Below are positions 16,970 through 26,404 of a DNA stretch of 64,000 nt, in pieces (position 1 is the stretch's first letter; each line of letters starts with the position of its first letter). Under the pieces are notes generated by a model. The model did not search any database. It was given only the letters and a program-made list of their open reading frames with translations, and had not been told where the DNA came from. The stretch covers positions 2,542,001 to 2,606,000 of the forward strand of contig NC_018721.1 of assembly GCF_000153485.2 (NCBI RefSeq). The letters run 5' to 3'. A program made the position numbers and the translations under genes. Source of the stretch: Psychroflexus torquis ATCC 700755. GTDB lineage: Bacteria; Bacteroidota; Bacteroidia; Flavobacteriales; Flavobacteriaceae.

Positions 16970-18355
16970 TTACCATTCTTTCTTTGTCAATTTTGGAGTG
17001 AAACCAAGCTCTCTATTGAGTATATTTTGCATTTCAGAGTATAATGTATCTAAATTACTTTTAGTCGTAATCAAACAATCGTGGAGTGTTATTATAGGTA
17101 TATTAATTCCGTGGTTACTGTTTATTTTCCTTGCTACAATATCCAACATAAAATAGCTCTCGGTCTGTAGCATAAGATAGGAGAAGAGTTTATGATTCTC
17201 TTTTTTGAACTCATTAATCCATTTTAGGATAGTCGGAAATTCATTTTTGAATATTTTTTGCTCAATTTTGTACTGGCTTATTTTGGCATTCATCATCGAA
17301 AGAATTATTTTTTTCATAATCTTTCGTGGTTCTATCTTTTCAGTATTGAAAATACTCATGCTCTTTTTTTTAAGATATTCATCTTTATTAAAATCTTTAT
17401 CTTTCTTGTCTAAAAGAGAGAGTTCATTAACAAAACAATCATAAAAAGTTCCATCTAATACTTTTTTCCCAAAAGCTTCAACCTCCTTTTTGTCCAATAT
17501 ATTTGCTCCTTCGCTAAACATTTTAAAAGGATACTTGATTTTAGATTGATTGATAATTGTATCCAAATATTTATTCGAATTAGGATTAGTTATCGCCTTT
17601 AAGATGTAATAACAAAAAAGTGGAACCGAATTTGATAGGTCCACTTCTGCTAAATCTTTTCCACGATAAGTAATGTAGTGCCGGAGTGGTTTACTTAAGG
17701 AGGTGATAATGGTGTGTATTCTGCCGTCAGTTTTATTATTGTAATTGATGTTAAATTCTTGGTTTAAAATAGAACATATTTGTTTGAGATTATTTCTTTG
17801 TTTAAATACCTTTTTCGTGGGGTCGAAATAACCAGTTTTAAATAACTCATCGTTCTTCATTATAGCTCCACTTTCATCAATCTCTAAATCATTATTATTG
17901 AAATACTTAGCCAAGAATTTGTACCTCCTTTTAAATTTATTATTGAAAACAATCTTATCAGGCCTTAATTTCTTAAAATACTTCAATAATTTTTTATCGG
18001 TTATTTCATAAATTCTTGCTTTACTTATAAAATAAGAAGGTGATAATTTGTAAGAATAGCATTGACCAACAGAGTATTCTTTTCGCCACAAAATCTTGTC
18101 AAACGTCCCTTGATTACTACAAAGAAACCTTAAATGCTCTTTGTAATTATAAGGGTGCTTTTCTAATATTTTTGAACATAACGCCTTCCATTCATTTTCA
18201 ATATTCCCTTCAAAATCATAAGTGTTTTTAGTTAAAACCTGACTCACTAGCCAATAGAAATAATCAACATTATAATTTTTATTGGTTTTAGATTGATTCA
18301 AAATCTTGTCTATACATAGTGTTTTTGGTACTATTATGTAATATTTTTTCATCAA
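16970..18355 (-). CDS. Putative single-subunit (family A-like) polymerase
   Basis: The 461-residue protein has a motif order like the palm and fingers of family A DNA polymerases and T7-type RNA polymerases. It has GRIHTIITSLSKPLRHYI (about 211-228), motif A with Asp239 (GKDLAEVDLSNSVP), a motif B-like helix with Arg344 and Lys348-Lys349 (EPRKIMKKIILSMMN) and motif C with His425-Asp426 (IITLHDCLITT). No exonuclease domain is present. The protein at 32719-34056 shows the same three motifs, notably R-x-I-x-K-K-x-x-L-S-x-x-N. The function is inferred: a replication or repair polymerase of a mobile element. It is flanked by gene-free AT-rich DNA on both sides. Confidence 0.5.
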   Translation of the reverse strand: MMKKYYIIVPKTLCIDKILNQSKTNKNYNVDYFYWLVSQVLTKNTYDFEGNIENEWKALCSKILEKHPYNYKEHLRFLCSNQGTFDKILWRKEYSVGQCYSYKLSPSYFISKARIYEITDKKLLKYFKKLRPDKIVFNNKFKRRYKFLAKYFNNNDLEIDESGAIMKNDELFKTGYFDPTKKVFKQRNNLKQICSILNQEFNINYNNKTDGRIHTIITSLSKPLRHYITYRGKDLAEVDLSNSVPLFCYYILKAITNPNSNKYLDTIINQSKIKYPFKMFSEGANILDKKEVEAFGKKVLDGTFYDCFVNELSLLDKKDKDFNKDEYLKKKSMSIFNTEKIEPRKIMKKIILSMMNAKISQYKIEQKIFKNEFPTILKWINEFKKENHKLFSYLMLQTESYFMLDIVARKINSNHGINIPIITLHDCLITTKSNLDTLYSEMQNILNRELGFTPKLTKKEW

Positions 18356-18736
18356 GTATATATATTTAGAGGGACCAATCCCTTGACTTATATTGTCAGA
18401 AATGAAAAAGTTGTGTCGTGATTTATTATTTATCTAGGAATTGATAAAAAAGAGTGATGAGTCTGCATTTATATAAATAATCTTGAACTGATTAAATTCA
18501 ATTAAATGACCAGTGTGACCTAATGCTAAGACACCCAAGTGAAATACGTTAAGACATTACCGCCTTAACTAAAATTGAAAATAGACTTAGAAAGGATTCT
18601 TATATTAGATGCATAAACACTTTGATGGATGTTTCATTAAGAACCAATTTAATTGAAGTTGCCCCACCTCAGTGGGGGGATTTGAAGGGCTTTAAAGGAG
18701 TCGAAGTAGGGAGAAAGGGTAGATGGATAAGAAGTT
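18356..18736. other. Gene-free stretch upstream of the polymerase-like gene
   Basis: About 380 bp without a convincing frame. A small inverted repeat (AGGGACCAATCCCT) lies near 18372, about 20 bp upstream of the polymerase-like start, and may belong to its promoter. GCCCCACCTCAGTGGGG near 18661 is another short palindrome. No RNA gene was recognised. Confidence 0.4.
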
Positions 18737-19318
18737 TTAAAACTCTAGTTCGATAGCCAAATCGCTGTAGCTTCCTCTATATTTTGCCAGCGGTAAGTTT
18801 ATAATTTCATCTTTTTTCCATTTTCCATTTAGCATTAGCCAAGTGCTATTCTTCTCAGAAGGGAATGACCCAATCGAAGGTTCGTAGCTGATGTGTATTT
18901 TCATTTCTCCATTTTTTCGAAGAGAATTAACTTTGTGTTTGTTTTCCTCGCTTTTAATCCAATCAACTACTAAAAAGAGTCCATTTTTTGGTATAACGAT
19001 TTTAGCATTTATAACATCTTTTTCTATCCAGAAAGAACCTTCCTTAGCTACAAACCTTTCTTCATGAACAATAAGACCAGGTTCATTATTAGAATTTAAA
19101 TCACAAATTTTTATTTTGAATTCTGCTTTTTCTGTTCTACAGTCAGCATATACCCGTATTTTTTTTAAATATCTAGACCCATATTCATTTTTGTATTCAA
19201 AAAACTTTGCAATTTTCCTGTTTTCATCACCACATGCGTACAAATATTTTATTTCTGACTCTGGAAAAATTATTGTTTGCTCATTTAAATCTTTTTTACT
19301 CAAATCTTCTTTGCTCAT
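18737..19318 (-). CDS. Hypothetical beta-sandwich protein
   Basis: The 193-residue protein has no signal peptide and is beta-rich. The stretch around 75-125 has a pattern (FKIKICDLNSNNEPGLIVHE..IPKNGLFLVVDWI) seen in the C-terminal beta-sandwich of Bacteroidetes carboxypeptidase-regulatory-like surface proteins. Here the domain stands alone and lacks export features, so it may be a cargo gene of unrelated use or a fragment. It lies between the polymerase-like gene and an intron remnant. Confidence 0.5.
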   Translation of the reverse strand: MSKEDLSKKDLNEQTIIFPESEIKYLYACGDENRKIAKFFEYKNEYGSRYLKKIRVYADCRTEKAEFKIKICDLNSNNEPGLIVHEERFVAKEGSFWIEKDVINAKIVIPKNGLFLVVDWIKSEENKHKVNSLRKNGEMKIHISYEPSIGSFPSEKNSTWLMLNGKWKKDEIINLPLAKYRGSYSDLAIELEF

Positions 19319-19479
19319 ATAGTTCTTAATCTATATATAAAAATTGAGTTTTCATATTTTAAAATAAATAATATGAAATATTTAAATAGGCAAAAAAAAT
19401 TTAATGAATAATCCAGCTTAATAACTCATTATAATTCAGTTAATCTAAAAATAAGGGGTAACAAGAAAGAATTTATTAA

Positions 19480-19628
19480 AGCTTCCTAAGGGAATACTAC
19501 AAACGATGATGTATCATTATTGAACCTCCTTATAAGATACCCGCTTGGCCTGTCCTGTGCAAGGTCGAAGAGTACAGTGTTGTTGAAAGGTGCACTCTGT
19601 CAATTAATGGCGGAGCCATCCAATAGAT
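19480..19628 (+). mobile_element. Group II intron 3'-end remnant
   Basis: ATACTACAAACGATGATGTA and GGTGCACTCTGTCAATTAAT match the 3' end of the intron at 24803-26404. Domain V between them is strongly mutated (AACCTCCTTATAAGATACCC). It ends AATAGAT followed by TGGGTG. Only domains V-VI and the last RT codons remain, so it is dead. Confidence 0.7.
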
Positions 19629-19669
19629 TGGGTGTCTGGCCTTTCTTTCCTTAAACTTGGTAGCGTTGG

Positions 19670-19735
19670 CGTGAAAGCTCTTTTAAATTTGTAAGGTACG
19701 AGCAAACTTTAAATATGCTTGCACTTGCGTTGGCT
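19670..19735. repeat. Module border motif
   Basis: GTAGCGTTGGCGTGAAAGC...GCTTGCACTTGCGTTGGC: two GCGTTGGC words about 60 bp apart frame a short imperfect fold-back (GCAAACTTTAAATATGC inside). It resembles the other borders and directly abuts the stop of the type III restriction gene. Confidence 0.4.
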
Positions 19736-22358
19736 ATTTGTTTATTTCATTCAGTTTAGTTTCGAACACATTTTCTCTATGTACTTTATTATAAAAAGGC
19801 ATACCAATTAATCGGTATTCTTGGTTTTGATACAATTCAATTACATTTTCCGCTTCTATTCCAATTAAAAATTGCTCTTTCCATTCGTCTTGCATTAGTA
19901 AATGGTCTCCTTTTGGCTCGATAAATAATTGATAAATAACTTCTTTATCCGAAAACTTGTCATTCATAAATACCACGAAATCTGGTTCAGTCGCTTTACC
20001 GTCACTAAATCTAAACAGTTTAAAAAATCGTTCGTTTCTAAGTAGATAAATATCTTTAAATTTTTCTTTTAGTTCGTCTAAATTATTGTGAAAATATTTC
20101 ACTAAAAATTTCTCTTCAGATGAACCGTAATTCTCATTATAAGCGTACCAATCTGCATTATTTAAGTCTATAAAGTATTTTTGGTCTATATCGTTACGCA
20201 TTGTTGGTTTTCCTGTTTCGGCCGTTGTATTGGTGTTTACAGAAAAAGATAATTTTTTGTCTTTAAAATACTTTCTAATAGGTTCTCTATAAAAAGATTT
20301 CGTTCCCCTGTAATCACCAAACATTGTAGAAATTTCATTAGCTATTTTTGTAGCAATAGCAATTACAATATCTAATTTTTGATTAGAAGATAACACTTTT
20401 GTGTCTTTTTGTAAACCAGTAACTTCGACTACTATTCCACCTAAGTATTTATCATTGGTAATAAAATATTCCATCGATTTTACACTTGGGAAATACTTAC
20501 GAATATTGGCAAATTGGTAAAAAGGTATTTTACTTAATCCTTTATGAATTAAAGTTGTATTCCAATTATGAAATGAATGTTTATTCATAAAATTGGCTTG
20601 AACTTTATTTCGCTTTACAGAAGTGTTATCTAAAATAGTAGTACTTGCCGAACGATTGGTTCTAAGAGCATACGTATGCTTTTTTATTATATCTGGCTCT
20701 TGGTATTCTAAAAGTGTTTTAGGGCTATTCTTAACTTTTTTGTTTAAGAATATGAAACCATTTTTATATAATGAAGTTTCTTTAAACTCGTCTTTTAAAA
20801 TTAAGTCTACTTCTATTTTTTCTTCTGGAAATAAACCAATTTGTCTTAAAGCCGAATTCAATTCTTGAATATATTTTGGATTGTGAGAACAATGGTAATG
20901 TAGCGTTTCGCAATTACGCAATACATTATCTAAATCATTATCGTATTTACGTTTATCTATTTCGTGATGTTCTTCTAATTTAAAAGGATAATATCTTGCT
21001 CCTCTACCAATTAACTGAGCTTCTGCAACTGTTGTTTTTCCTGGTTTATTTCCGCTTGCATCACGAGTATCATATAAACGAACAATATCGTACAAGTTTA
21101 ATACATCCCAACCTTCATTTAATTTGTCTACTGCAAAAACTGCTCTATATTCGTTTTCTTTATCTTCTAAATTATTTATTACAATTTGTTTGTCGTTACT
21201 GTCATTTTTAGAGTTTACAGAGATAATTTTATCTTCCGAAAAATCTTCTCGTATTTCATCTATTAAGCCTTGTGAAGAAATATCCAAGCATCTAAAATAA
21301 GCAATTGCTTTATCTAAAATCTCATTGTCCAATTGTATTAACTTTTCCAATTTAACAACTGACATATTTCTAATTTCGTCTAAAAATGCCTTTTCCATTA
21401 TGGCACTATCTTTTGTGGTTTTAGACTTAAATAATATTACGGGTTTTGCTATGATACCATTACTTGCAAATATTTTTTTTTTATACTGACTTATTAAAAC
21501 TGCAACAATAGCACGTTGTATTGGTTCGTAATCTACTTGATTGGTTTGTACTTCTTTACTATAACCATCTTCTCTAAATTTCGCTAAAGGATAATTGTAT
21601 AATAGTTTATTGGCATACTTACTTGCAACTGCTGGATGACTCAACTCTAAAGTTGCAGTAAATTCCATCATTATATTGTTAGGACTTGCAGATAAAATAC
21701 GTTCTACTGTATGTTCCCAACTTGTAATGTTGTCTTTTTCGCCTGCTGAATGTTTCTTTTTAGTAAGTGCATTTATATGGTGTGCTTCATCACTTATTAA
21801 AACGGTTTCTTTGTCTGCAAAATCGTCAAATGTAATGCAGTTTTCTCTTGGTGCATTTAGTTTGGAATGTAAGCCTTGAATAGTAGAAAATAAAATATTT
21901 ATATCTTCTGTATTGGTACTTTCAAAATTATCTACACTTGTTATATTTACATTTACGCCATCAATATTTATTTGTTCTTTAAATAAATATTTAGAGCTTT
22001 TAGGATTTAAAAAATTCTCCTTTGTTTTACGAATAATAGTATCTGTATTTACGAAGAAAATAAAATTACGATACCCTTGTTTGTACAATTCTAAAATAGC
22101 ACCTGCCATTACTAAGGTTTTACCACTACCAGTTGCCATATGAAACAACACTTGTGTAGGTTTTGCCCTTAGTTTAGGATTGTTCATATAATAATTAAAA
22201 GCGGTGAAGGCTTCTTCTTGATATGGACGTGGTGCAAATTTTAAATTATTTTTTACCGTAGCGGATATCTGTATATCAATATCGCCATCTTCAATTTTAG
22301 TGGCAATACGTTTATCTAAACGTTGTACGCTTTGAGTTGGTCTAAATAAATCTGACAT
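19734..22358 (-). CDS. res: Type III restriction enzyme, Res subunit
   Basis: The 874-residue protein has an SF2 helicase core with Walker A (MATGSGKT, about 74-81), DEAH box (SDEAHH, about 189-194), motif III (EFTATLEL) and motif VI region (AEAQLIGRGARYYPF). The C-terminal nuclease domain has the type III PD-(x)20-ExK signature, Pro792-Asp793 (EPDFVVF) and Glu814-Lys816 (IEPKG). With Mod it translocates on DNA and cleaves beside two head-to-head unmodified sites. Its start overlaps the mod stop in TAATG, so translation is coupled. No frameshift is seen, and the enzyme should be active. Confidence 0.93.
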   Translation of the reverse strand: MSDLFRPTQSVQRLDKRIATKIEDGDIDIQISATVKNNLKFAPRPYQEEAFTAFNYYMNNPKLRAKPTQVLFHMATGSGKTLVMAGAILELYKQGYRNFIFFVNTDTIIRKTKENFLNPKSSKYLFKEQINIDGVNVNITSVDNFESTNTEDINILFSTIQGLHSKLNAPRENCITFDDFADKETVLISDEAHHINALTKKKHSAGEKDNITSWEHTVERILSASPNNIMMEFTATLELSHPAVASKYANKLLYNYPLAKFREDGYSKEVQTNQVDYEPIQRAIVAVLISQYKKKIFASNGIIAKPVILFKSKTTKDSAIMEKAFLDEIRNMSVVKLEKLIQLDNEILDKAIAYFRCLDISSQGLIDEIREDFSEDKIISVNSKNDSNDKQIVINNLEDKENEYRAVFAVDKLNEGWDVLNLYDIVRLYDTRDASGNKPGKTTVAEAQLIGRGARYYPFKLEEHHEIDKRKYDNDLDNVLRNCETLHYHCSHNPKYIQELNSALRQIGLFPEEKIEVDLILKDEFKETSLYKNGFIFLNKKVKNSPKTLLEYQEPDIIKKHTYALRTNRSASTTILDNTSVKRNKVQANFMNKHSFHNWNTTLIHKGLSKIPFYQFANIRKYFPSVKSMEYFITNDKYLGGIVVEVTGLQKDTKVLSSNQKLDIVIAIATKIANEISTMFGDYRGTKSFYREPIRKYFKDKKLSFSVNTNTTAETGKPTMRNDIDQKYFIDLNNADWYAYNENYGSSEEKFLVKYFHNNLDELKEKFKDIYLLRNERFFKLFRFSDGKATEPDFVVFMNDKFSDKEVIYQLFIEPKGDHLLMQDEWKEQFLIGIEAENVIELYQNQEYRLIGMPFYNKVHRENVFETKLNEINK

Positions 22359-24316
22359 TAATTATTCTTTTTGTAAAATAAATAATTAAGTGCTTTGTCT
22401 TCTTTGCTTACAGTAAAGCTTTCGTCTTCTATTTCACTAAAGTTTACGTACAACTGATTTTTATCTAATATTTCTACTAAATACTGTTTCATTATTTCTA
22501 AAGCAGCCGTCTTAAAAGTATCTAAACGCTCGTTAAAAATATCTTTATTGAATTTAAAATTTAAAAATGCTTTTTCTTCCATTTCTTTCCAAACGCTTAA
22601 AACATCTTCTTTAGTTTTAGCCTCTTGTATTTTAGCAATATATTTTTGGTTATATTCTATCAATTCTGCATAAATAAAAGAACCGCCTCCTTGCCATTTT
22701 AATGATTTAGATAAGCCACCTTGTTCGCCTTCAATTACTTTTACCAGCCTGTTATATGGTAAATCTTGAATATAATCCATCTGTTCAATTCCAATATACT
22801 TTCTATTCATTTTGTGAGAAACACAAGGGGTCGTACCTGAACCAACAAAGAAATCAAGAACAATATCACCCTCGTTGGTAGCCATTTTTATAATTCTATA
22901 TAATAATTCTTCTGGTTTTTTTCCATTTGTAAAGCTTACACTACCTTCATTTTGGGTGTTTTGAAAATCTATATCATCCCAGAAATCACATAATAACATT
23001 CCAAAATCTTTAATAATTGAACCATTGTAAATTACTTCGTGTACACTTTTTGATAGAGGCGTTAATTGACGACCATTGTAGAACATAGCTTCATTCTCTT
23101 CATCTTTATTTACAAAAAGGACTTGGTTTTTTAGGTTTTTAGATTTAAATTTTAAATCTTCGTTTTTATGGGACTGAGTTTGACAAATTAATTCCATATT
23201 ATCTAAGTAAAACTTACGATGTGTTTTATTATTAATATTAAAATCTCTTATAGATTCTTTTTGAGAAAGTATTTTGTTTTCTTTTAAGATTTCTAAAAAA
23301 GAACTTACTGTTCCTTTATCTCTATTTAAAAAATAATTAAAATGTGTATCCCAATTACTTTTTCTTTTATATTGAGGATTAAACCTTGCTTTATTTGTTT
23401 TACGATATACTAATATAAAATCTTTCTGTTTTATTATGGTTTTGTCTTTATGAGCAGTTTTTGTTCCACTTGGTGTTGATGATTTCACAGTAATTGTATT
23501 AACGTAGTTTTCTCTTTCAAACACTTCGTCACAAACTATTTTCATATACGCTTCCTCAATTTGGTCTAAGTGTATGAAAATTAAACCATCGTCTGTCAAA
23601 AGTTCCTTTGCTATTTCTAATCTGTTAAGAATAAATGTTAACCAAGTAGAGTGATTAAAAGTGTCATTATATCTAAAACTATCATTTTCAGTGTTAAAAG
23701 GTGGGTCAATATAAATGAGTTTAATTTTGCCTCTATGAGTTTTTAATAAAGAAGAAAGTACTAAAAGATTATTACCTTTTAATATTAGGTTTTCGTCTCC
23801 TTTAATTTCTGTTACTTTATGCTCTCCATCTTTGTCGTATTTTTTGAAGTTGGTAAATGCTTTTGCATCTAATAATCTATCTACGCTGTCAGGTGCAAGT
23901 GTTTCGTTCCAAAATATTTCGTTTCTTTTTTGGTCTTCTTTGGTTTGTCCACCTTCCAATATACAATCTTTGTGTGGCCAAGCTAAAACAACATCATTTT
24001 TAGTTTTTATAAAATTGCCAGTTGAATCGTCATTTATGGTTAAACCAATTTTGTTTTTAAAAGCAGTATAACTGTCTGGTAAAAAAGATTTGTTATTTAC
24101 AAAACGCTGAAACTTAATTTTATCAAAAACCAATATATTTTCTACTTCTGTAAAAAAATGTTTTTTAAATGTTGGGCTTTTAATTAGCAAACCAATTAAT
24201 TGTGGTTCTACTTTTAAACCGAGTTCAATTATTTTGTTTTTGTTAAGTTGGTTGTCTATCACTAAATTTTCTTGCGTTTTTAGTAATTCTATAAGTTCGT
24301 GTTGTAGGTTTTGCAT
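22358..24316 (-). CDS. mod: Type III DNA methyltransferase, Mod subunit
   Basis: The 652-residue protein is a beta-class amino-methyltransferase: the catalytic motif DPPF (204-207, IYIDPPFNTENDSF) precedes the S-adenosylmethionine-binding FFVGSGTT (about 489-496). The region between them (about 280-440) is the variable target-recognition domain. It methylates adenine in a short asymmetric site and supplies specificity to Res. It starts directly after the stop of the XRE gene (TAAATG) and overlaps res by one base. No simple-sequence tract suggesting phase variation was noticed. Confidence 0.93.
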   Translation of the reverse strand: MQNLQHELIELLKTQENLVIDNQLNKNKIIELGLKVEPQLIGLLIKSPTFKKHFFTEVENILVFDKIKFQRFVNNKSFLPDSYTAFKNKIGLTINDDSTGNFIKTKNDVVLAWPHKDCILEGGQTKEDQKRNEIFWNETLAPDSVDRLLDAKAFTNFKKYDKDGEHKVTEIKGDENLILKGNNLLVLSSLLKTHRGKIKLIYIDPPFNTENDSFRYNDTFNHSTWLTFILNRLEIAKELLTDDGLIFIHLDQIEEAYMKIVCDEVFERENYVNTITVKSSTPSGTKTAHKDKTIIKQKDFILVYRKTNKARFNPQYKRKSNWDTHFNYFLNRDKGTVSSFLEILKENKILSQKESIRDFNINNKTHRKFYLDNMELICQTQSHKNEDLKFKSKNLKNQVLFVNKDEENEAMFYNGRQLTPLSKSVHEVIYNGSIIKDFGMLLCDFWDDIDFQNTQNEGSVSFTNGKKPEELLYRIIKMATNEGDIVLDFFVGSGTTPCVSHKMNRKYIGIEQMDYIQDLPYNRLVKVIEGEQGGLSKSLKWQGGGSFIYAELIEYNQKYIAKIQEAKTKEDVLSVWKEMEEKAFLNFKFNKDIFNERLDTFKTAALEIMKQYLVEILDKNQLYVNFSEIEDESFTVSKEDKALNYLFYKKNN

Positions 24317-24520
24317 TTAAATGTTTTCTTTTTTATTAGCTATTAATAATTCAGATATATTAAAATCTAAAATACCAGCAACCTTGTATAAATCTTCTAA
24401 ACTAGGTTGTCTCTTGTTTCTTTCGTATTCATTAATAGTTTGGTAGCTTTTCACCATTTTTTCCGCAAGCCAAGTTTGACTTATTCCTTTGTCTTTTAGT
24501 CCTTCTTTTATTCGGTTCAT
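24317..24520 (-). CDS. XRE-family HTH regulator of the type III R-M operon
   Basis: The 67-residue protein is a single lambda-repressor-like helix-turn-helix (ISQTWLAEKMVKSYQTINEYERNKRQPSLEDLYKVA). It is the first gene of the regulator-mod-res operon and its stop codon is directly followed by the mod start. By position and size it resembles controller (C) proteins that time restriction after methylation. No operator palindrome could be assigned with confidence upstream of 24520. Confidence 0.85.
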   Translation of the reverse strand: MNRIKEGLKDKGISQTWLAEKMVKSYQTINEYERNKRQPSLEDLYKVAGILDFNISELLIANKKENI

Positions 24521-24659
24521 TTTAAACCTTTTTTAAATTTATCAGAAAGATAGCAAAGGTCATTGAATTATAATCAATATATTCATTGTATTGTCAGAAG
24601 TGGCGACGGGATAAAAAACAATGTGAGCCTTTTTCGCCACTCTTTTTTTTGTGCGGTTG

Positions 24660-24802
24660 GCTTTTTTTTGGCTTGCACCTGACGGTTATGTATATTAGCT
24701 GTAGCGTGTTTTAGCACGAACCTCTCCAAATATAAACTATCTTTTGGAAAGCCGCATATTTTCCAAATAAGAACAGACCAAGCCATAGCTTATATACGGT
24801 GT
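24660..24802. repeat. attC-like border, split by two group II introns
   Basis: GTATATTAGCTGTAGC at the left pairs with GCCATAGCTTATATAC at the right, giving a ~140-bp imperfect palindrome that ends TATACGGTGT at 24802. Its natural continuation TAGCTGCTGG is found at 28272, after the introns. Joined, they read ..ATACGGTGTTAGCTGC, the same edge as ..ATACGGTGTTGGCAA at 30370. The 67-residue frame that crosses it (24583-24786) is a by-product. Confidence 0.55.
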
Positions 24803-26404
24803 GTGTGCCCAGCATGGGCGTCTTTATTATATCGAAGATAATGTATTAATCTAGAGGGTGCAAGTCCCTTATGGGCATGGTCAACGCCTTGAGCCATTAG
24901 TAAGCTGCAAGGTTGCCAACCATGAGGTTGGGACTGAAGATTATTTGTGATTGATTAATGAGCAAATACCGCTACAAAACTAGGTACTGACGGACAGAAA
25001 CCGTACACGAGGCATTTATGCACGGGTAAGCAACCAAATCATTGTAAAGCCCAAAGAATGCCAAAAGTGTATTAATGTAGATACGGCAGGAATCGAGTGA
25101 AAGAAGATGTAATTACCTGGGGAGGTCTCTTTAACCACGAGTTGGTATAATAGAGAAGTCAGCCGAAGTCATAGTAGTTAATGAGCTGAACATTAATGAA
25201 GGACCGAACAATAATGGTCTTTAATAGACAATGGAGCGTTGGTATGTTTTAAGGGCAGTTGCCTAATACCAAAATAGCCATTGATTAAGCGAGACAACTG
25301 AACGAATGAAGTATAAATGATTAAGAAATTAACATCAAAGAGAATCTATACGCAGCTTATTTCCATGTTTATCCCAACTAGGGAGCAGTGTGCAATCGTT
25401 TAAATCTACTTTACAAGCAAACGGGAAACAATACATCGGACAAGTAAAAAATTGATTTTAAGTCTTTCTTCGATGAAGTAGAACATTATGTGCTGTTAGA
25501 ATTGATTTACAGAAAAGTAAAGTGCAAGCAAACCCTAAAACTATTGCGTTTATTTCTTAGAGCACCAATACTTATCAAGGGTAAATTACAGCAACGAAAG
25601 AAAGGGGTTCCGCATGGCTCTCCTTTAAGCCCTTTACTTTCAGACATCCTACTCAATGAGTTAGATAAATTACTTGAAAGTAGAAAACTAAATTACATGA
25701 GATATGCTGTTGATTTTAGTGTTTATGTAAAAAGTAAGAAAGCTGCAAAACGAGTAGGAAACAATCTATACCTGTATTTAAAGCAAAAACTTTTGTTACC
25801 GGTAAATCGAGAGAAGAGTCGTATTCGTAATCCTTTAACTTTTAGTTTACTAGGACATTCCTTTGTCGCATCCTATAAAAAGGGGTCAAAAGGGAAGTAT
25901 CAATTAGTAGTAGAAAAGTCGAAATGGAGAACCTTTAAAGCAAAGCTTAAAATGTTAACCAAAAAGACAATTCCCGCTAAATTCAACGAACGAATTCATC
26001 GAATCAATTTGTTAGTCAGAGGTTGGATTAATTATTACAAACAAGCATCCATTCAAGCCAAACTTAAAAAGTTGGAAGAATGGCTAAGAAACAGACTGAG
26101 ATATTGTATTTGGCATCATTGGAAAAAGCCCGAACGGAAGAGGAAAAATCTAATTCGGTTGGGGAAAGACCAAGGACAAGCTTATGCTTGGAGCAGAACG
26201 AGAATGGGAGGATGGGCAGTAGCTCAAAGTCCAATACTTGGCAAAACCATCACAATGGAGCGGTTGAAAAAGAGGGGTTATATTAGTCTAGTAGGATACT
26301 ACAAACGATGATGTATCATTATTGAACCGCCGTATACGAGACCCGTATGTTCGGTGGTGTGAGGGGTGCACTCCGTCAATTAATGGAGGAGCCATCCACT
26401 CGAT
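24803..26404 (+). mobile_element. Group II intron 1 of a tandem pair
   Basis: It begins GTGTGCCCAGCATGGGC and ends CCACTCGAT, with domain V at about 26326 (GAACCGCCGTATACGAGACC). Length is about 1602 nt. The encoded reverse transcriptase is damaged, so movement would need a related protein in trans. The next intron starts at the very next base. The 5' exon is the attC-like border ending ACGGTGT. Confidence 0.8.
25446..26311 (+). pseudogene. Degenerate group II intron reverse transcriptase
   Basis: The readable frame starts within palm motif A at about 25446 (DFKSFFDEVEHYVLLELIYR) without a start codon; the ATG at 25490 is internal. The N-terminal RT0-RT3 blocks are missing. Motif PQGSPLSPLLSN is changed to PHGSPLSPLLSD, and the catalytic YADD box is changed to YAVD, losing an essential aspartate. 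The thumb/maturase part (about 150-270) is still readable. The protein cannot be an active reverse transcriptase, though maturase remnants may persist. Confidence 0.85.

Noticed and set aside
24583..24786. 67-codon minus frame after the R-M operon
   Set aside because: Lies across the border palindrome; it would be the 3' extension of the NERD-helicase frame only if both introns were removed.
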